Below the pieces are notes generated by a model, which saw nothing but the letters and a program-made list of their open reading frames with translations, was not told the DNA's origin and searched no databases. A program made the translations under genes and the position numbers. Below are positions 21,620 through 30,800 of a stretch of DNA of 36,217 nucleotides, piece after piece (the first letter of the stretch is position 1; each line of letters opens with the position of its first letter). Source of the stretch: Cytophagales bacterium (GTDB lineage: Bacteria > Bacteroidota > Bacteroidia > Cytophagales > Thermoflexibacteraceae); assembly GCA_013298985.1 (NCBI GenBank), contig JAAFJS010000029.1:1-36217 (forward strand). The letters are read 5' to 3'.

Positions 21620-23842
21620 TTATTCAAAAATACTTTGTTGCCCTTCTTTCCTTAACTGCCAGCTGTCTGCGCCAACTCTTTCTGCTATTTGTTCCAGCAC
21701 ATTTAATACTGTTTGCTTTTCAGGTGTGGTACCATTTTTTAATAGAGGAATAATATGCAAAATTATTTCATCAAAACTTGCTAATTTTTTCTCTAATTCC
21801 ATTCTTCTCAAATACGAAATCAAATAATAACGTACACGCAAATTCAAATCAATATAAGAATTAAATTTTCTATTTTGTCTAATTTTAAACAGTTTTGTAT
21901 CGTGGTCATACTCAAATTTATCCAACAAATAATCTGTTAAATCTGCATAAACATTAGGAATTAAGTGCATAAAGCCCAATTCCAACCCTTTAATAATTAT
22001 TTCGTCGTTAATTTTTTCTAAATTTGAGCCATTATTTTTAGCAATGACTCCTTCTATTGTTTGTAAAACTATTTCACTTATTTCCATTCCTAAATTTGCT
22101 TGTAGAATAGATTTAGGTCTTCGTGTCTTTTTAAAATTGATAATTAATTGCCCTGCAAGGATTGTATGACTGTTTTGCCTTTTCTTGAAACTTGTTTGTC
22201 CATTATTTTGAGAAACAGCTCCTGCGTATTCAAAACCGCATTTTTCCGCAGTTTCTATGATTAAATGCCAAAACTCAGGGTCTTTGTGTGCAAATACAAA
22301 GGACATCCAACGGTCAAATTTTAATACTCGATAGAGTTCTTCAATAGATTTCTTTATTAGTTGATTATAGCTGTCTTTGGTTTTGTGGTGTTCGCCCCCT
22401 TCTATTGCTTCCATTTCAAAATCTTCTTCTGTAACTTCCAAATCCAGCCACCCGTTCCACATGGTAGATAAGTCCAAATAGGGAATTTTTTTGCCATAAG
22501 GCGGGTCTGTATAGATATAATCAACACTTTCCTTTTTCAAAAAACTTAAATCTGTGGCAGTGCCTTTTAGGATTTGTATATTTTGAATTGTATTTTCGTT
22601 AATATTATATTCTATTTCTTTTTTACCTACAAGTATTCTATCAAATTTTCTTTCAAATACATTCATTATATTATTGAATGTAGGCTTTTTAGCTAATCTA
22701 TACCGATAATAAAACCCAAAGTGATTACCACCGCCTTTGGGAGTGGAATGAAATGTTAAATTACAAATTGATAAGGTATTATAAAAAGCAAGAAACAAAG
22801 ATTTTTGTATATTTTTATTTTTCTCTTGCTTAATAAGATATTTAAGATAAGCAAGTTGTGCCAGTTGTGCTGGCGAGAAAAGTTGTTCAATACTTTTTAC
22901 ATCAGAGCCTTTTGGTAAAGGCAAATTAGTGGGATAAGGATATTTTTTTAAAATTTCTTCTTGTTCTTTTTTAGTTAAAGAATCAAAGTTAAGCAAGTTG
23001 GATTTTTCGTAAGCATTTTTAATTCTTTCAAATGTAGTTTGTAAATCACTTATTTTTACAGGTACAATAAGTGCCTCTACCATAAATACACTCAAAGGAT
23101 TTAGGTCTATATGTATTGCTTTTCTATCCGTCATTAATGCTTCGATGGCAGTAACACCTGAGCCACCAAAAGAGTCAAGCACCACATCTCCCACTTTTGT
23201 AAAATTACGAATGTACTCTTGCACTACGTTCCAAGTTTGTCTTGTAAAATAGGAGGTAATTCCAAAATGACGCTTTGCCGCCTGTTTTTTTGTAGAAATC
23301 TCCTCTAAAAGCGGACGATTGAGGTAGTCAAAAGTATCCTTTTTTGTGGGTGTAAGTGTTGGCAAAGTAAAACTTTTACCTGCCTGAAAACTATCAGGCG
23401 AGAGGTATCTTTCTAACTGTTCCCAATAATTTTCTATGTCTTGGAGTAAGAAATAAAGAAAAGGTTTTTGTTCATCAGTCCTAAAAAGGGCAAACTCTCT
23501 GCCATTGCAGAGGGCAAAGTATTTCGTGCGTATTTCGGGGTGAGTAGCATAGGAAAATACTTGTTCTACATTGCCTCCATCAGTTATATTTTCATTAGGG
23601 GCTTTGGCATCAAGCACCCAAGCGTAATTTTCTTCTATTTGCAATAGGTAATCAGGCACAAGGAGAATTGGTCGTTTTTTACTTCCTATTTTTATAAAAG
23701 GGTGCGCCAATGATTTACTTCTCACTATTTGCTTTTGGGCATAGCCTAATCGCTGAATAATGGGCAAAATCAACACTTCCCTCACTGCATCTTCTTTGAA
23801 GTCAGGAGAGTTAAGTTGTTGAAAATCAAATTTTTGAAACAT
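21620..23842 (-). CDS. Nuclease-methyltransferase fusion, restriction-modification candidate
   Basis: The 740-residue product has three parts. Residues about 15-140 resemble the HsdR N-terminal nuclease fold: a PD-(D/E)XK-like site with D64 (VPDYLL) and D78-x-K80 (WVLDAKAP), then CNGREFALF (112-120). Residues about 195-565 form an amino-methyltransferase with SAM motif I LDSFGGSG (222-229) and catalytic DPPY (446-449). DPPY indicates N6-adenine or N4-cytosine methylation of DNA. About 190 mostly helical residues separate the two motifs. The C-terminal 170 residues have no recognised motif and might help target recognition. The gene begins about 35 bp after the 3' end of the RNase P RNA. A single-chain type II-like system is plausible; whether the nuclease part cuts is unknown. 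Confidence 0.85.
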   Translation of the reverse strand: MFQKFDFQQLNSPDFKEDAVREVLILPIIQRLGYAQKQIVRSKSLAHPFIKIGSKKRPILLVPDYLLQIEENYAWVLDAKAPNENITDGGNVEQVFSYATHPEIRTKYFALCNGREFALFRTDEQKPFLYFLLQDIENYWEQLERYLSPDSFQAGKSFTLPTLTPTKKDTFDYLNRPLLEEISTKKQAAKRHFGITSYFTRQTWNVVQEYIRNFTKVGDVVLDSFGGSGVTAIEALMTDRKAIHIDLNPLSVFMVEALIVPVKISDLQTTFERIKNAYEKSNLLNFDSLTKKEQEEILKKYPYPTNLPLPKGSDVKSIEQLFSPAQLAQLAYLKYLIKQEKNKNIQKSLFLAFYNTLSICNLTFHSTPKGGGNHFGFYYRYRLAKKPTFNNIMNVFERKFDRILVGKKEIEYNINENTIQNIQILKGTATDLSFLKKESVDYIYTDPPYGKKIPYLDLSTMWNGWLDLEVTEEDFEMEAIEGGEHHKTKDSYNQLIKKSIEELYRVLKFDRWMSFVFAHKDPEFWHLIIETAEKCGFEYAGAVSQNNGQTSFKKRQNSHTILAGQLIINFKKTRRPKSILQANLGMEISEIVLQTIEGVIAKNNGSNLEKINDEIIIKGLELGFMHLIPNVYADLTDYLLDKFEYDHDTKLFKIRQNRKFNSYIDLNLRVRYYLISYLRRMELEKKLASFDEIILHIIPLLKNGTTPEKQTVLNVLEQIAERVGADSWQLRKEGQQSIFE

Positions 23843-23878
23843 ATACTTTTATAAAAATAGATTCAATATAAATATAAA

Positions 23879-24243
23879 AAAAAACAAGCCTATAAGCCGA
23901 ATTTTGTACTGTTTGCACAGCTCTTATCATTTATCTTGGCTTGCCATCACTGACAAGCTCATGCGACCTACCCGCCTGCTTGGGCGCGCGACCCTTCGTT
24001 AGTTGCCTAACACACAGGCATATTTGGTCTTGCAACCCATAAGGTTTACCCTGCCAAGTGCATCACTGCCCTTGCGGTGCGCTCTTACCGCACCTTTTCA
24101 CCCTTACCCTTGCGGGCGGTATATTTTCTGTGGCACTGTCTATCAGCTTTTTAGGCTGTCTTCCCGTTAGGAAGTACGGCGCGCTATGTTGTTCGGACTT
24201 TCCTCTGACTTTATTCAAATCAGCGATAAGACGGCTTGTTTTG
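23879..24243 (-). ncRNA. rnpB: RNase P RNA
   Basis: The minus strand carries the hallmarks of the catalytic RNA of ribonuclease P, which matures tRNA 5' ends. The P4 5' half AGAGGAAAGTCC is near the 5' end. The conserved 3' segment ACAAAATTCGGCTTAT is near the 3' end. The ends AAAACAAGCC and GGCTTGTTTT pair to form P1. The 3' T-run right after P1 would terminate transcription. The length of about 365 nt is normal. The exact ends are inferred from P1. Confidence 0.95.
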
Positions 24244-24245
24244 GT

Positions 24246-24277
24246 GCAAGGTAATGGATTGGAAATTAATTTACAAA
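24246..24277 (-). promoter_or_regulatory. Promoter of RNase P RNA
   Basis: On the minus strand TTTG (24274-24277) and TACCTTG (within 24246-24253) are 20 bp apart. The second box is one T short of TAnnTTTG. The distance to the predicted 5' end of the RNA is right. Confidence 0.6.
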
Positions 24278-24307
24278 TGTGTGGGCGTTTTGTGGGGGAG
24301 AGATAAA

Positions 24308-24335
24308 AAAACCCTGCCTTGATGGACAGGGTTTT
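24308..24335 (-). terminator. Terminator of the first cold-shock gene
   Basis: On the minus strand AAAACCCTG pairs with CAGGGTTTT, with inner GG/CC pairs, followed by further T residues. It lies 9 bp after the stop codon of the cold-shock gene. Confidence 0.85.
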
Positions 24336-24343
24336 GAGTTTCC

Positions 24344-24541
24344 TTAGATACGATTGACTTCTACCGCATTTAAGCCTTTTTTACCGCGCTTAACTTCGAA
24401 AGAAACGGCATCGCCTTCATTCAAAGAGGTTACACCTTTGAGTTCGCTGACGTGAACAAATACTTCTTGTCCGCCATCGTCTGGAATAATGAAACCAAAC
24501 CCTTTGTCTCCATTAAAAAATTTTACTTTACCTGTTTTCAT
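24344..24541 (-). CDS. Cold-shock domain protein, copy 1
   Basis: The 65-residue product is a single cold-shock domain that binds single-stranded RNA or DNA. RNP1 is KGFGFI (14-19) and RNP2 is VFVHV (28-32). Acting as an RNA chaperone is the family role. It is about 90 percent identical to the copy at 24757-24954, and the main differences are in the loop between RNP1 and RNP2 (PDDGGQ here). It has its own promoter, a leader of about 80 nt and a terminator. Confidence 0.97.
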   Translation of the reverse strand: MKTGKVKFFNGDKGFGFIIPDDGGQEVFVHVSELKGVTSLNEGDAVSFEVKRGKKGLNAVEVNRI

Positions 24542-24627
24542 TAAAATTTGTACTAATTTAAACGTATTGTTAATGTAAGCATGGGGAAGGCACTATAAGA
24601 TTAGAGTGAAAACATCATACTTTTTTA

Positions 24628-24635
24628 CAAAAGTA
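24628..24635 (-). promoter_or_regulatory. Promoter -7 box of cold-shock copy 1
   Basis: TACTTTTG on the minus strand. The upstream block (ACGTGTTTTTTGGAC on the plus strand, from 24635) is repeated 415 bp away at copy 2, so the whole control region was duplicated. The leader is about 80 nt, and long leaders are common for cold-shock genes. Confidence 0.65.
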
Positions 24636-24723
24636 CGTGTTTTTTGGACAAAAACGAATATTGTGATTACTTTGTTAAAAAAAGAAATTTTGTTTTGGTG
24701 GGTAGCAAGACAGAAAAGCTAAA

Positions 24724-24746
24724 AACCCTGCCGAGCCGACAGGGTT
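24724..24746 (-). terminator. Terminator of the second cold-shock gene
   Basis: On the minus strand AACCCTG (24740-24746) pairs with CAGGGTT (24724-24730) and is followed by TTT. It lies 11 bp after the stop codon. Confidence 0.8.
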
Positions 24747-24756
24747 CAGCATTGGC

Positions 24757-24954
24757 TCAGATACGACTTACCTCTACCGCGTTCAAGCCTTTTTTACCGC
24801 GCTTCACGTCAAAAGAAACTGCATCTCCTTCATTCAAAGAGGTTATGCCTTTGAGTTCGCTGACGTGAACAAAAACTTCCTTTTGGTCATCATCACCAAT
24901 GATGAAACCAAATCCTTTGGCTCCATTAAAAAACTTTACTTTACCTGTTTTCAT
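24757..24954 (-). CDS. Cold-shock domain protein, copy 2
   Basis: The 65-residue cold-shock domain has RNP1 KGFGFI and RNP2 VFVHV, and GDDDQK in the loop where copy 1 has PDDGGQ. It belongs to a tandem duplication with a period of about 413-415 bp that includes gene, leader and promoter. Retention of two promoters and two terminators suggests each gene is separately expressed. Confidence 0.97.
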   Translation of the reverse strand: MKTGKVKFFNGAKGFGFIIGDDDQKEVFVHVSELKGITSLNEGDAVSFDVKRGKKGLNAVEVSRI

Positions 24955-25042
24955 TAAAATTTGAACTAATTTAAAACGATAATTAATGTAAGCACAAAAG
25001 AAACACGCTAATTGTTTGGCGTGAAAATATCATGCTCTTATG

Positions 25043-25050
25043 CAAAATTA
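25043..25050 (-). promoter_or_regulatory. Promoter -7 box of cold-shock copy 2
   Basis: TAATTTTG on the minus strand, about 90 bp before the start codon. It sits back to back with the plus-strand promoter of the alkyltransferase-like gene, and the two share the TTTTTTGGACAAAAACGA block. Confidence 0.65.
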
Positions 25051-25058
25051 CGTGTTTT

Positions 25059-25089
25059 TTGGACAAAAACGAATAATTTAGTTACTTTG
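25059..25089 (+). promoter_or_regulatory. Promoter of the alkyltransferase-like gene
   Basis: TTG (25059-25061), a 20-bp spacer, and TTACTTTG (25082-25089), close to TAnnTTTG. The start of transcription would be only about 8 nt before the ATG at 25104, so the message is nearly leaderless. Confidence 0.5.
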
Positions 25090-25103
25090 TCAAAAAAAGT
25101 GAA

Positions 25104-25448
25104 ATGAGGCAAGATAAATCAAAATATCAAAACTTTTTTGCTGATGTCTATGAAGTGGTGAAGCTCGTTCCCCCAGGGCGTGTAACTACTTATGGTGCGA
25201 TTGCTGAATATTTGGGCGTAAAAAGCAGTGCCAGAATGGTAGGCTGGGCAATGAACGCGGCGCACAGCGAGCCTGACGTTCCCGCACATCGCGTCATCAA
25301 TCGCAATGGAATCCTCACTGGAAAGCATCATTTCTTTACGCCTACGCTGATGCAGGAATTACTTGAAAAAGAAGGAGTTACAGTGATAAACGATAAGGTA
25401 CAAAACTTTGATGCTCTTTTTTGGAGTCCTACCAAAGCCTTAGAATAA
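25104..25448 (+). CDS. Alkyltransferase-like (ATL/YbaZ-type) DNA repair protein
   Basis: The 114-residue product is the DNA-binding domain of the MGMT family. It has LVPPGRVTTYGAIAEYLG (24-41, recognition helix), ARMVGWAMNAA (46-56, with the arginine finger), and PAHRVINRNG. The active-site cysteine of real alkyltransferases (PCHRV) is replaced by alanine (PAHRV). It therefore cannot take up an alkyl group. ATL proteins of this type bind O6-alkylguanine and hand it to nucleotide excision repair; that role is from family knowledge. The gene is divergent from the cold-shock pair. Confidence 0.93.
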   Translation: MRQDKSKYQNFFADVYEVVKLVPPGRVTTYGAIAEYLGVKSSARMVGWAMNAAHSEPDVPAHRVINRNGILTGKHHFFTPTLMQELLEKEGVTVINDKVQNFDALFWSPTKALE

Positions 25449-25608
25449 TTGAAAACTTTACAGATTTTTTCATTCAGTTCCGTAAGAACGACCGTTTTGT
25501 AGTAGAAAAATAAATGCCGTCCCCCAAGGAGATTTAAAAACAAATTATACATTCTACAAAATCAATGTGTCAAATAATAGATAACTTGCTCAAATAATTG
25601 CAGTTTAC

Positions 25609-25771
25609 AAGCCCATTAGGGCTTAAATGTTGGTAGAATTAAGCTTCCACCTGCTTTTACAAGCCTCGTAGAGGCTTAATACGGTTCGCCGCTGCGATTG
25701 AACTCCTACGGAGTTCTTAATGTTTTGAATATCACGCATCTGCTACCAACATGAAACACCTAACGGTGTTT
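25609..25771. repeat. Composite element of four hairpins with inverted ends
   Basis: Four short hairpins follow each other: AAGCCC/GGGCTT (25609-25624), AAGCCTC/GAGGCTT (25661-25677), GAACTCC/GGAGTTC (25700-25716) and AAACACC/GGTGTTT (25754-25771). ATGTTGGTAG (25627-25636) and its inverse CTACCAACAT (25743-25752) frame the middle. The 16-nt element is embedded at 25682. Such modules are reminiscent of dispersed repeats in Bacteroidota genomes. Confidence 0.7.
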
Positions 25772-25920
25772 TTATATCTGCAAGATGTCTAATGATTAAA
25801 AAACATCAGAAAAACGCAATGATTTTAAAGACTACCAGAAATTAGTAGCATTTTCGGTGAGGTACAGATTTTTTTTTAACAAATTATTGCAAAACAGTAA
25901 TTTTTAATTATTTTTAGGCT

Positions 25921-25928
25921 TAATTTTG
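25921..25928 (+). promoter_or_regulatory. Promoter -7 box of ssb
   Basis: TAATTTTG matches TAnnTTTG and lies 43 bp before the start codon. A TTG at the expected distance is missing. Confidence 0.6.
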
Positions 25929-25971
25929 CAGATTAAAATTTACTTCATTTATCTTTTTATTCATCTCATTT

Positions 25972-26430
25972 ATGGTCAATAAAGTAATTCTTTTAGGAAA
26001 TTTGGGCAAAGACCCCGTAGTCAGAAGGTTAGAAAACGGTACACCAGTGGCTACTTTTTCGCTGGCTACCTCCGAACGCTACAAAGACAAAGAGGGCAAC
26101 GCCCAAGAAAAAACAGAGTGGCACAATATCGTGCTGTGGAGAGGCTTGGCAGAAGTAGCTGAAAAATACCTGCATAAAGGCGATAAAATATATGTAGAAG
26201 GCAAGCTGACCACACGAAGCTATGAGCAGGAAGGCGTAAAAAAATATTTGACCGAAATAGTAGGTGAAACGATGACCATGCTCTCCTCAAAGCCTGCGGG
26301 CGGCGGCGGTTCAAACCTGCCTCCTCCACCTATGGAGGAGCCTGTTTATGTCAAAAACAATACAACAAGCAGTAAAAGCGTTGCAGAAGACGTACCTCCT
26401 GCCCCCGAAACTGACGATTTACCATTTTAA
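25972..26430 (+). CDS. ssb: Single-stranded DNA-binding protein
   Basis: The 152-residue product has the SSB OB-fold (1-110): MVNKVILLGNLGKDP, TPVATFSLATSERY, KTEWHNIVLW and GDKIYVEGKLTTRSY. A Gly/Pro-rich linker follows, and the acidic tail ends DDLPF, the partner-docking tip. It coats single-stranded DNA in replication and repair. A gldE-type gene follows 26 bp downstream. The ssb-gldE order is conserved in many Bacteroidota, so the two are likely co-transcribed. Confidence 0.98.
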   Translation: MVNKVILLGNLGKDPVVRRLENGTPVATFSLATSERYKDKEGNAQEKTEWHNIVLWRGLAEVAEKYLHKGDKIYVEGKLTTRSYEQEGVKKYLTEIVGETMTMLSSKPAGGGGSNLPPPPMEEPVYVKNNTTSSKSVAEDVPPAPETDDLPF

Positions 26431-26456
26431 TTAGTCAAACTAATCTATTCACTATT

Positions 26457-27809
26457 TTGGACAGTTATTTTAATTTTGTTATTGCAGACATCCTTACTAT
26501 GTCGCCCAGTGAAATGTGGTTGGTACTTCCTATCGGATTTGCCGTCATCATTTTACTGCTTGGAGCTTCCGCCTTTATGTCTGGCTCCGAATTAGGATTT
26601 TTCTCACTTTCTCCTCAGCAGCTATTAAAGTGTCGAAGCAGTACATCAAAGGTAGAGAGAGGCATTGCCTCTCTATTAGATAATCCTAACAGATTACTCG
26701 CTACTATACTCATTATGAATAACTTGGTAAATGTGAGCATTGCTACTATTTCCAACTACCTCATGCTTGGGGTCATAGATGAGTCGCAAGGGCAGGGTTT
26801 AGAGGTCTTCCTTCTGACGATTACGGTTACAGCACTCATTGTATTTTTTGGGGAAGTGATGCCCAAAGTAATTGCAGGGCAAAATGCCTTTGCCGTTGCC
26901 AAATTTGCTTCAAGCCCCATGAGCCTTTTGAGTACCTTTCTCTTTCCGTTTTCTTGGATTTTGATGCAAATGGGCATATTGGTAGAAAAACTTATTAAAA
27001 GAAAAGGCTACAATGTTTCCGTTGACGAACTCCAAGATGCACTGGAAATGACTACCAGTAGCGATGAAACCACGTATGAAGAAAAAGAAATTCTCAAAGG
27101 AATTGTAAATTTTGGCACTATCTCAGCAAAGCAGATTATGCGTTCGCGCATAGACATTAATGCCTTTGGTGTAGAGATGAATTTCCACGAACTATTAGAG
27201 GAAATCAATGAATCGGGCTACTCTCGCGTACCCATCTACCGCGACAACCTGGACAAAATCGAAGGCATTTTGTATATCAAAGATATATTGCCCCACTTAG
27301 ACGAAAGCAAAGATTTTGCCTGGCAGAAACTCATTAAAAAGAACATTTATTTTATTCCCGAAAACAAAAAAATAGATGACCTTATGCGCGACTTTCAGCG
27401 CAAGCGCGTCCACATGGCTATCGTAGCCGACGAATACGGCGGCACTTCGGGTTTAATCACCTTAGAGGACATTATAGAGGAAATTATTGGCGATATTAAT
27501 GATGAGTTTGACTCCAAAGATTTGGAATTTGACCGCGTGGACAACTTTAACTACACCTTTGAAGGCAAAACTTCTATCCATGATTTTTGTAAAGTGCTTA
27601 ATATTGACCCCTCTTATTTCAGCGAAATCAAGGGCGAAAGCGAGTCACTTGGTGGTTTGCTCTTAGAACTTTTTGGCAGATTACCACGCGTGGGCGAGAA
27701 AAAACGCTTCCGCAATTTTATTTTTGCAGTGATGACGATGGACAAAAAACGCATCAAAACAGTAAAAATTACCCTCAAAGAAGCGAAAGCGGCTACCACA
27801 GAGGCATAA
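26457..27809 (+). CDS. gldE: GldE-type CNNM/CorC-family membrane protein
   Basis: The 450-residue product has a DUF21/CNNM transmembrane domain (about 20-195, with GASAFMSGSELGFFSLSPQQL and FFGEVMPKVIAGQNAFAVA). Paired CBS domains follow (about 210-340, with GYSRVPIYRDNLDKIEGILYIKDIL and MAIVADEYGGTSGLITLEDIIEEI). A CorC/HlyC C-terminal domain closes it (about 360-440, with LGGLLLELFGRLPRVGE). Position right after ssb supports GldE, a protein needed for gliding and type IX secretion in flavobacteria. The usual next gene gldD is absent here. The start is uncertain: TTG at 26457 gives MDSYFNF, the first ATG is at 26499. Confidence 0.92.
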   Translation: MDSYFNFVIADILTMSPSEMWLVLPIGFAVIILLLGASAFMSGSELGFFSLSPQQLLKCRSSTSKVERGIASLLDNPNRLLATILIMNNLVNVSIATISNYLMLGVIDESQGQGLEVFLLTITVTALIVFFGEVMPKVIAGQNAFAVAKFASSPMSLLSTFLFPFSWILMQMGILVEKLIKRKGYNVSVDELQDALEMTTSSDETTYEEKEILKGIVNFGTISAKQIMRSRIDINAFGVEMNFHELLEEINESGYSRVPIYRDNLDKIEGILYIKDILPHLDESKDFAWQKLIKKNIYFIPENKKIDDLMRDFQRKRVHMAIVADEYGGTSGLITLEDIIEEIIGDINDEFDSKDLEFDRVDNFNYTFEGKTSIHDFCKVLNIDPSYFSEIKGESESLGGLLLELFGRLPRVGEKKRFRNFIFAVMTMDKKRIKTVKITLKEAKAATTEA

Positions 27810-27868
27810 AACAAAGACGGGTGTAAAAGTAAAAATAATGATTGTTTTTTTTAGTGCAGAATCTTCTG

Positions 27869-27876
27869 TATTTTTG
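27869..27876 (+). promoter_or_regulatory. Promoter -7 box of the FG-GAP lipoprotein
   Basis: TATTTTTG matches TAnnTTTG and lies 23 bp before the start codon. The nearest TTG is 24 bp upstream, slightly far. It suggests transcription independent of gldE. Confidence 0.5.
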
Positions 27877-27898
27877 ATTTCCTATAATCATTAAAAAT

Positions 27899-30800
27899 AT
27901 GTTCAAGATTTTTACTTTTATACTCATTCTAACTACTCTTTTCTTTTCTTTTTCTTGCCAAAAAAAGCAACCAGACACCCTTTTTACCCAGTTATTCCCT
28001 TCCCAAACGGGTATAGACTTTGCCAATAATATCACGCCTGACGATACGCTTAACGTACTGTATTATATGTATATGTATAACGGGGCGGGCGTGGGCGTGG
28101 GCGACTTTAACGGCGATAGCCTACCTGATATTTTCTTTTCGGGTAACCAGGTTTCCTGCCGTTTTTACCTGAATAAGGGCAACTTCAAGTTTGAAGACAT
28201 CACCGAAAAGGCAGGACTCCAAACTGACCGTTGGGCTACGGGCGTTTCCATTGCTGACGTAAATGCGGACGGACTCCTTGATATTTACGTTTGCGTAGCT
28301 TATAATAATTTGTGGAACAAAAGCAATGAGAACTTACTCTTTGTTAATCAAGGAGTTAAAGATGGAATCCCTACTTTTAAAGAGATGGCAAAAGAATATA
28401 ATTTGGCGGATACTTCTTACACTACCCAAGCCGCTTTTTTTGACTATGACAGAGATGGAGATTTGGATATGTACCTCTTAAACAACTGGTTAGAAAAAGA
28501 AAGTCATAATCGCCTTCGCCCCAAAGTTACAGACGGTTCTGCTCCCAATACAGACAAACTATTTAGAAATGAAGGCGTTGGCACAAATGGACACCCTACC
28601 TTCAAAGATGTTTCCAAAGAAGCAGGCATTGTCTTTGATGGCTACGGCTTGGGCGTAGTAATTGCTGACCTAAACAAAGATGGCTGGCAGGATATTTATG
28701 TTTCTAATGATTTCATTACCAATGATTTAATGTATATCAACAATGGCAATGGAACGTTTGCTAACAAGATAGCCGAGAGCCTCATGCACCAAACCTACAA
28801 TGCCATGGGAACGGACATCGCAGATTATAATAATGATGGTTTTGCAGATATTGTAGTCGTAGATATGCTTCCCGAAGACAATAAACGCCAAAAAATGATG
28901 ATGATGAACGCCAATCCTGACCGCTATGCGATGATGACAGGCAAGTTTCTGAACTATCAGCCTGAATTTGTGCGGAATACACTTCAACTAAATAATGGAA
29001 ACGGTACTTTCAGCGAAATAGGGCAGTTGGCGGGCATCGACAAAACAGATTGGAGCTGGGCGGCTCTCCTCGCCGACTATGACAATGACGGCTGGAAAGA
29101 CCTTTATATCACCAATGGCTACCGCAAGGATATTACTGATTTGGACTATATTACGTACTCGCAACTCAACGTACAGTTTGGCTCTGATGATTTTAAGCGA
29201 AGCAAGAAAAAAGAAATGCTCAAAGAAATTCCCGAAGTGCGAATCCCCAATTATATGTATAGAAACAAAGGAGATTTGACATTTGAAAATGTTTCTAAAA
29301 ATTGGGGAATTGATGTGCCTTCTTATTCCAATGGCGCGGTTTATGCCGATTTGGACAACGACGGCGACTTAGATTTGGTAGTGAATGACATAGACGAGCC
29401 TGCATTGGTTTTTCAAAATAATGCAGATAAATTGCTGAAAAACAATTATTTGAAAATAAAATTGAAAGGAAACCCAATGAATACGTTTGGGTTGGGCGCA
29501 AAAATAGAACTTTGGGCTGAGGGCAAAATGCAATACCAAGAGCAAAGTCCAGTCAGGGGTTTTGAGTCCACAGTGGATAATATTTTGCATTTTGGATTAG
29601 GGAAAGCACAAAAAGTGGAGTACCTAAAAATTACTTGGGCAGATGGAAAGGCGCAAATTTTAGAAAACATAATGCCTAATAAAACTGTAATGGTAGATTA
29701 TCAAAATGCAAAGGAAATGCCTGATATTCAATCTGTTCAGAGTAAAGCCCTCCCGCCTTTTGGAAATAGCAAAATCGCTATCAACTTCAAACATCAGGAA
29801 TCTGACCACATAGATTTCAAACAGCAGTTCACCTTGCCACACAAATATTCGCAAAACGGCTTTGGTATAGCCGTCGGTGATATAAATGGAGATAATTTAG
29901 AAGATTTTTATGCGGGTGGTGCTTACGGCATGAGTGGTTCTTTTTTCTTACAAGGCAAAGTAGGACAATTCCAAGAAAAAAAATTGACTATTGATACTCT
30001 ACATGAAGACATGGGTGTACTTCTTTTTGATGCTGATAATGACAAAGACTTAGATTTGTACGTAGTCAGTGGAGGAAGCGAAAGGTTAAAAAATATTGAT
30101 TATTACCAAGATAGACTATATTTGAACGACGGAAAAGCCAATTTTACCTTGGCAGAAAATGCCTTACCTGATACCAAAAGCAGTGGCTCGTGTGTAGTGG
30201 CGTGCGACTTTGACAAAGATGGAGATTTAGATTTATTTGTGGGCGGACGCGTTACCCCTAATGAGTATCCGCTTGCGCCAAGGAGTTATTTGTTGAGGAA
30301 TGATACAAAGGCAGCCTCCCCCCTACCCCCTCCAAAGGGGGAAAAAAATCTTTCTGTATTCTCTCCCCCTCGTGAGGTAAAATTCACTGACATCACCCCA
30401 CCTGAACTTGCAGGTATTGGCATGGTAACATCTGCGCTCTGGACAGACTACGACAACGATAAACAAACTGATTTGGTGATAGTTGGCGAGTTTATGCCTA
30501 TCACTTTTTTTAGAAATGATAACAAAAAATTAATTCCAGATTATAGATTTCAGCTTAATAATTTGAATGGTTGGTGGAACAGCATTAGCGCGGGGGACTT
30601 TGACAATGACGGAGATACAGATTACATTGCAGGAAACTTGGGACGAAATACACGCTACCAAGCTGCTGATAATCAGCCAGTTTGTGTTTATGCCAAAGAT
30701 TTTGACAAAAATGGAATGGTTGATGCAATGCTGTGCCACTTTTACGCAGATGGAAAAAACTACCTCATGCACCCGCGAGATAACTTTTTAGAGCAAATGA

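Larger units (their letters stand above)
25449..25971. other. Gene-free stretch filled with hairpin repeats
   Basis: This 523-bp gap has no credible coding frame. It holds the composite hairpin element at 25609-25771, a copy of the 16-nt element (25682-25697), and a GTTCCGTAAGAACGAC stretch near 25477 that recalls the palindrome at 31222. The ssb promoter box is at 25921. Confidence 0.6.

Noticed and set aside
24058-24306. An 82-codon plus-strand frame
   Set aside because: It is antisense to RNase P RNA, whose conserved elements explain the sequence.
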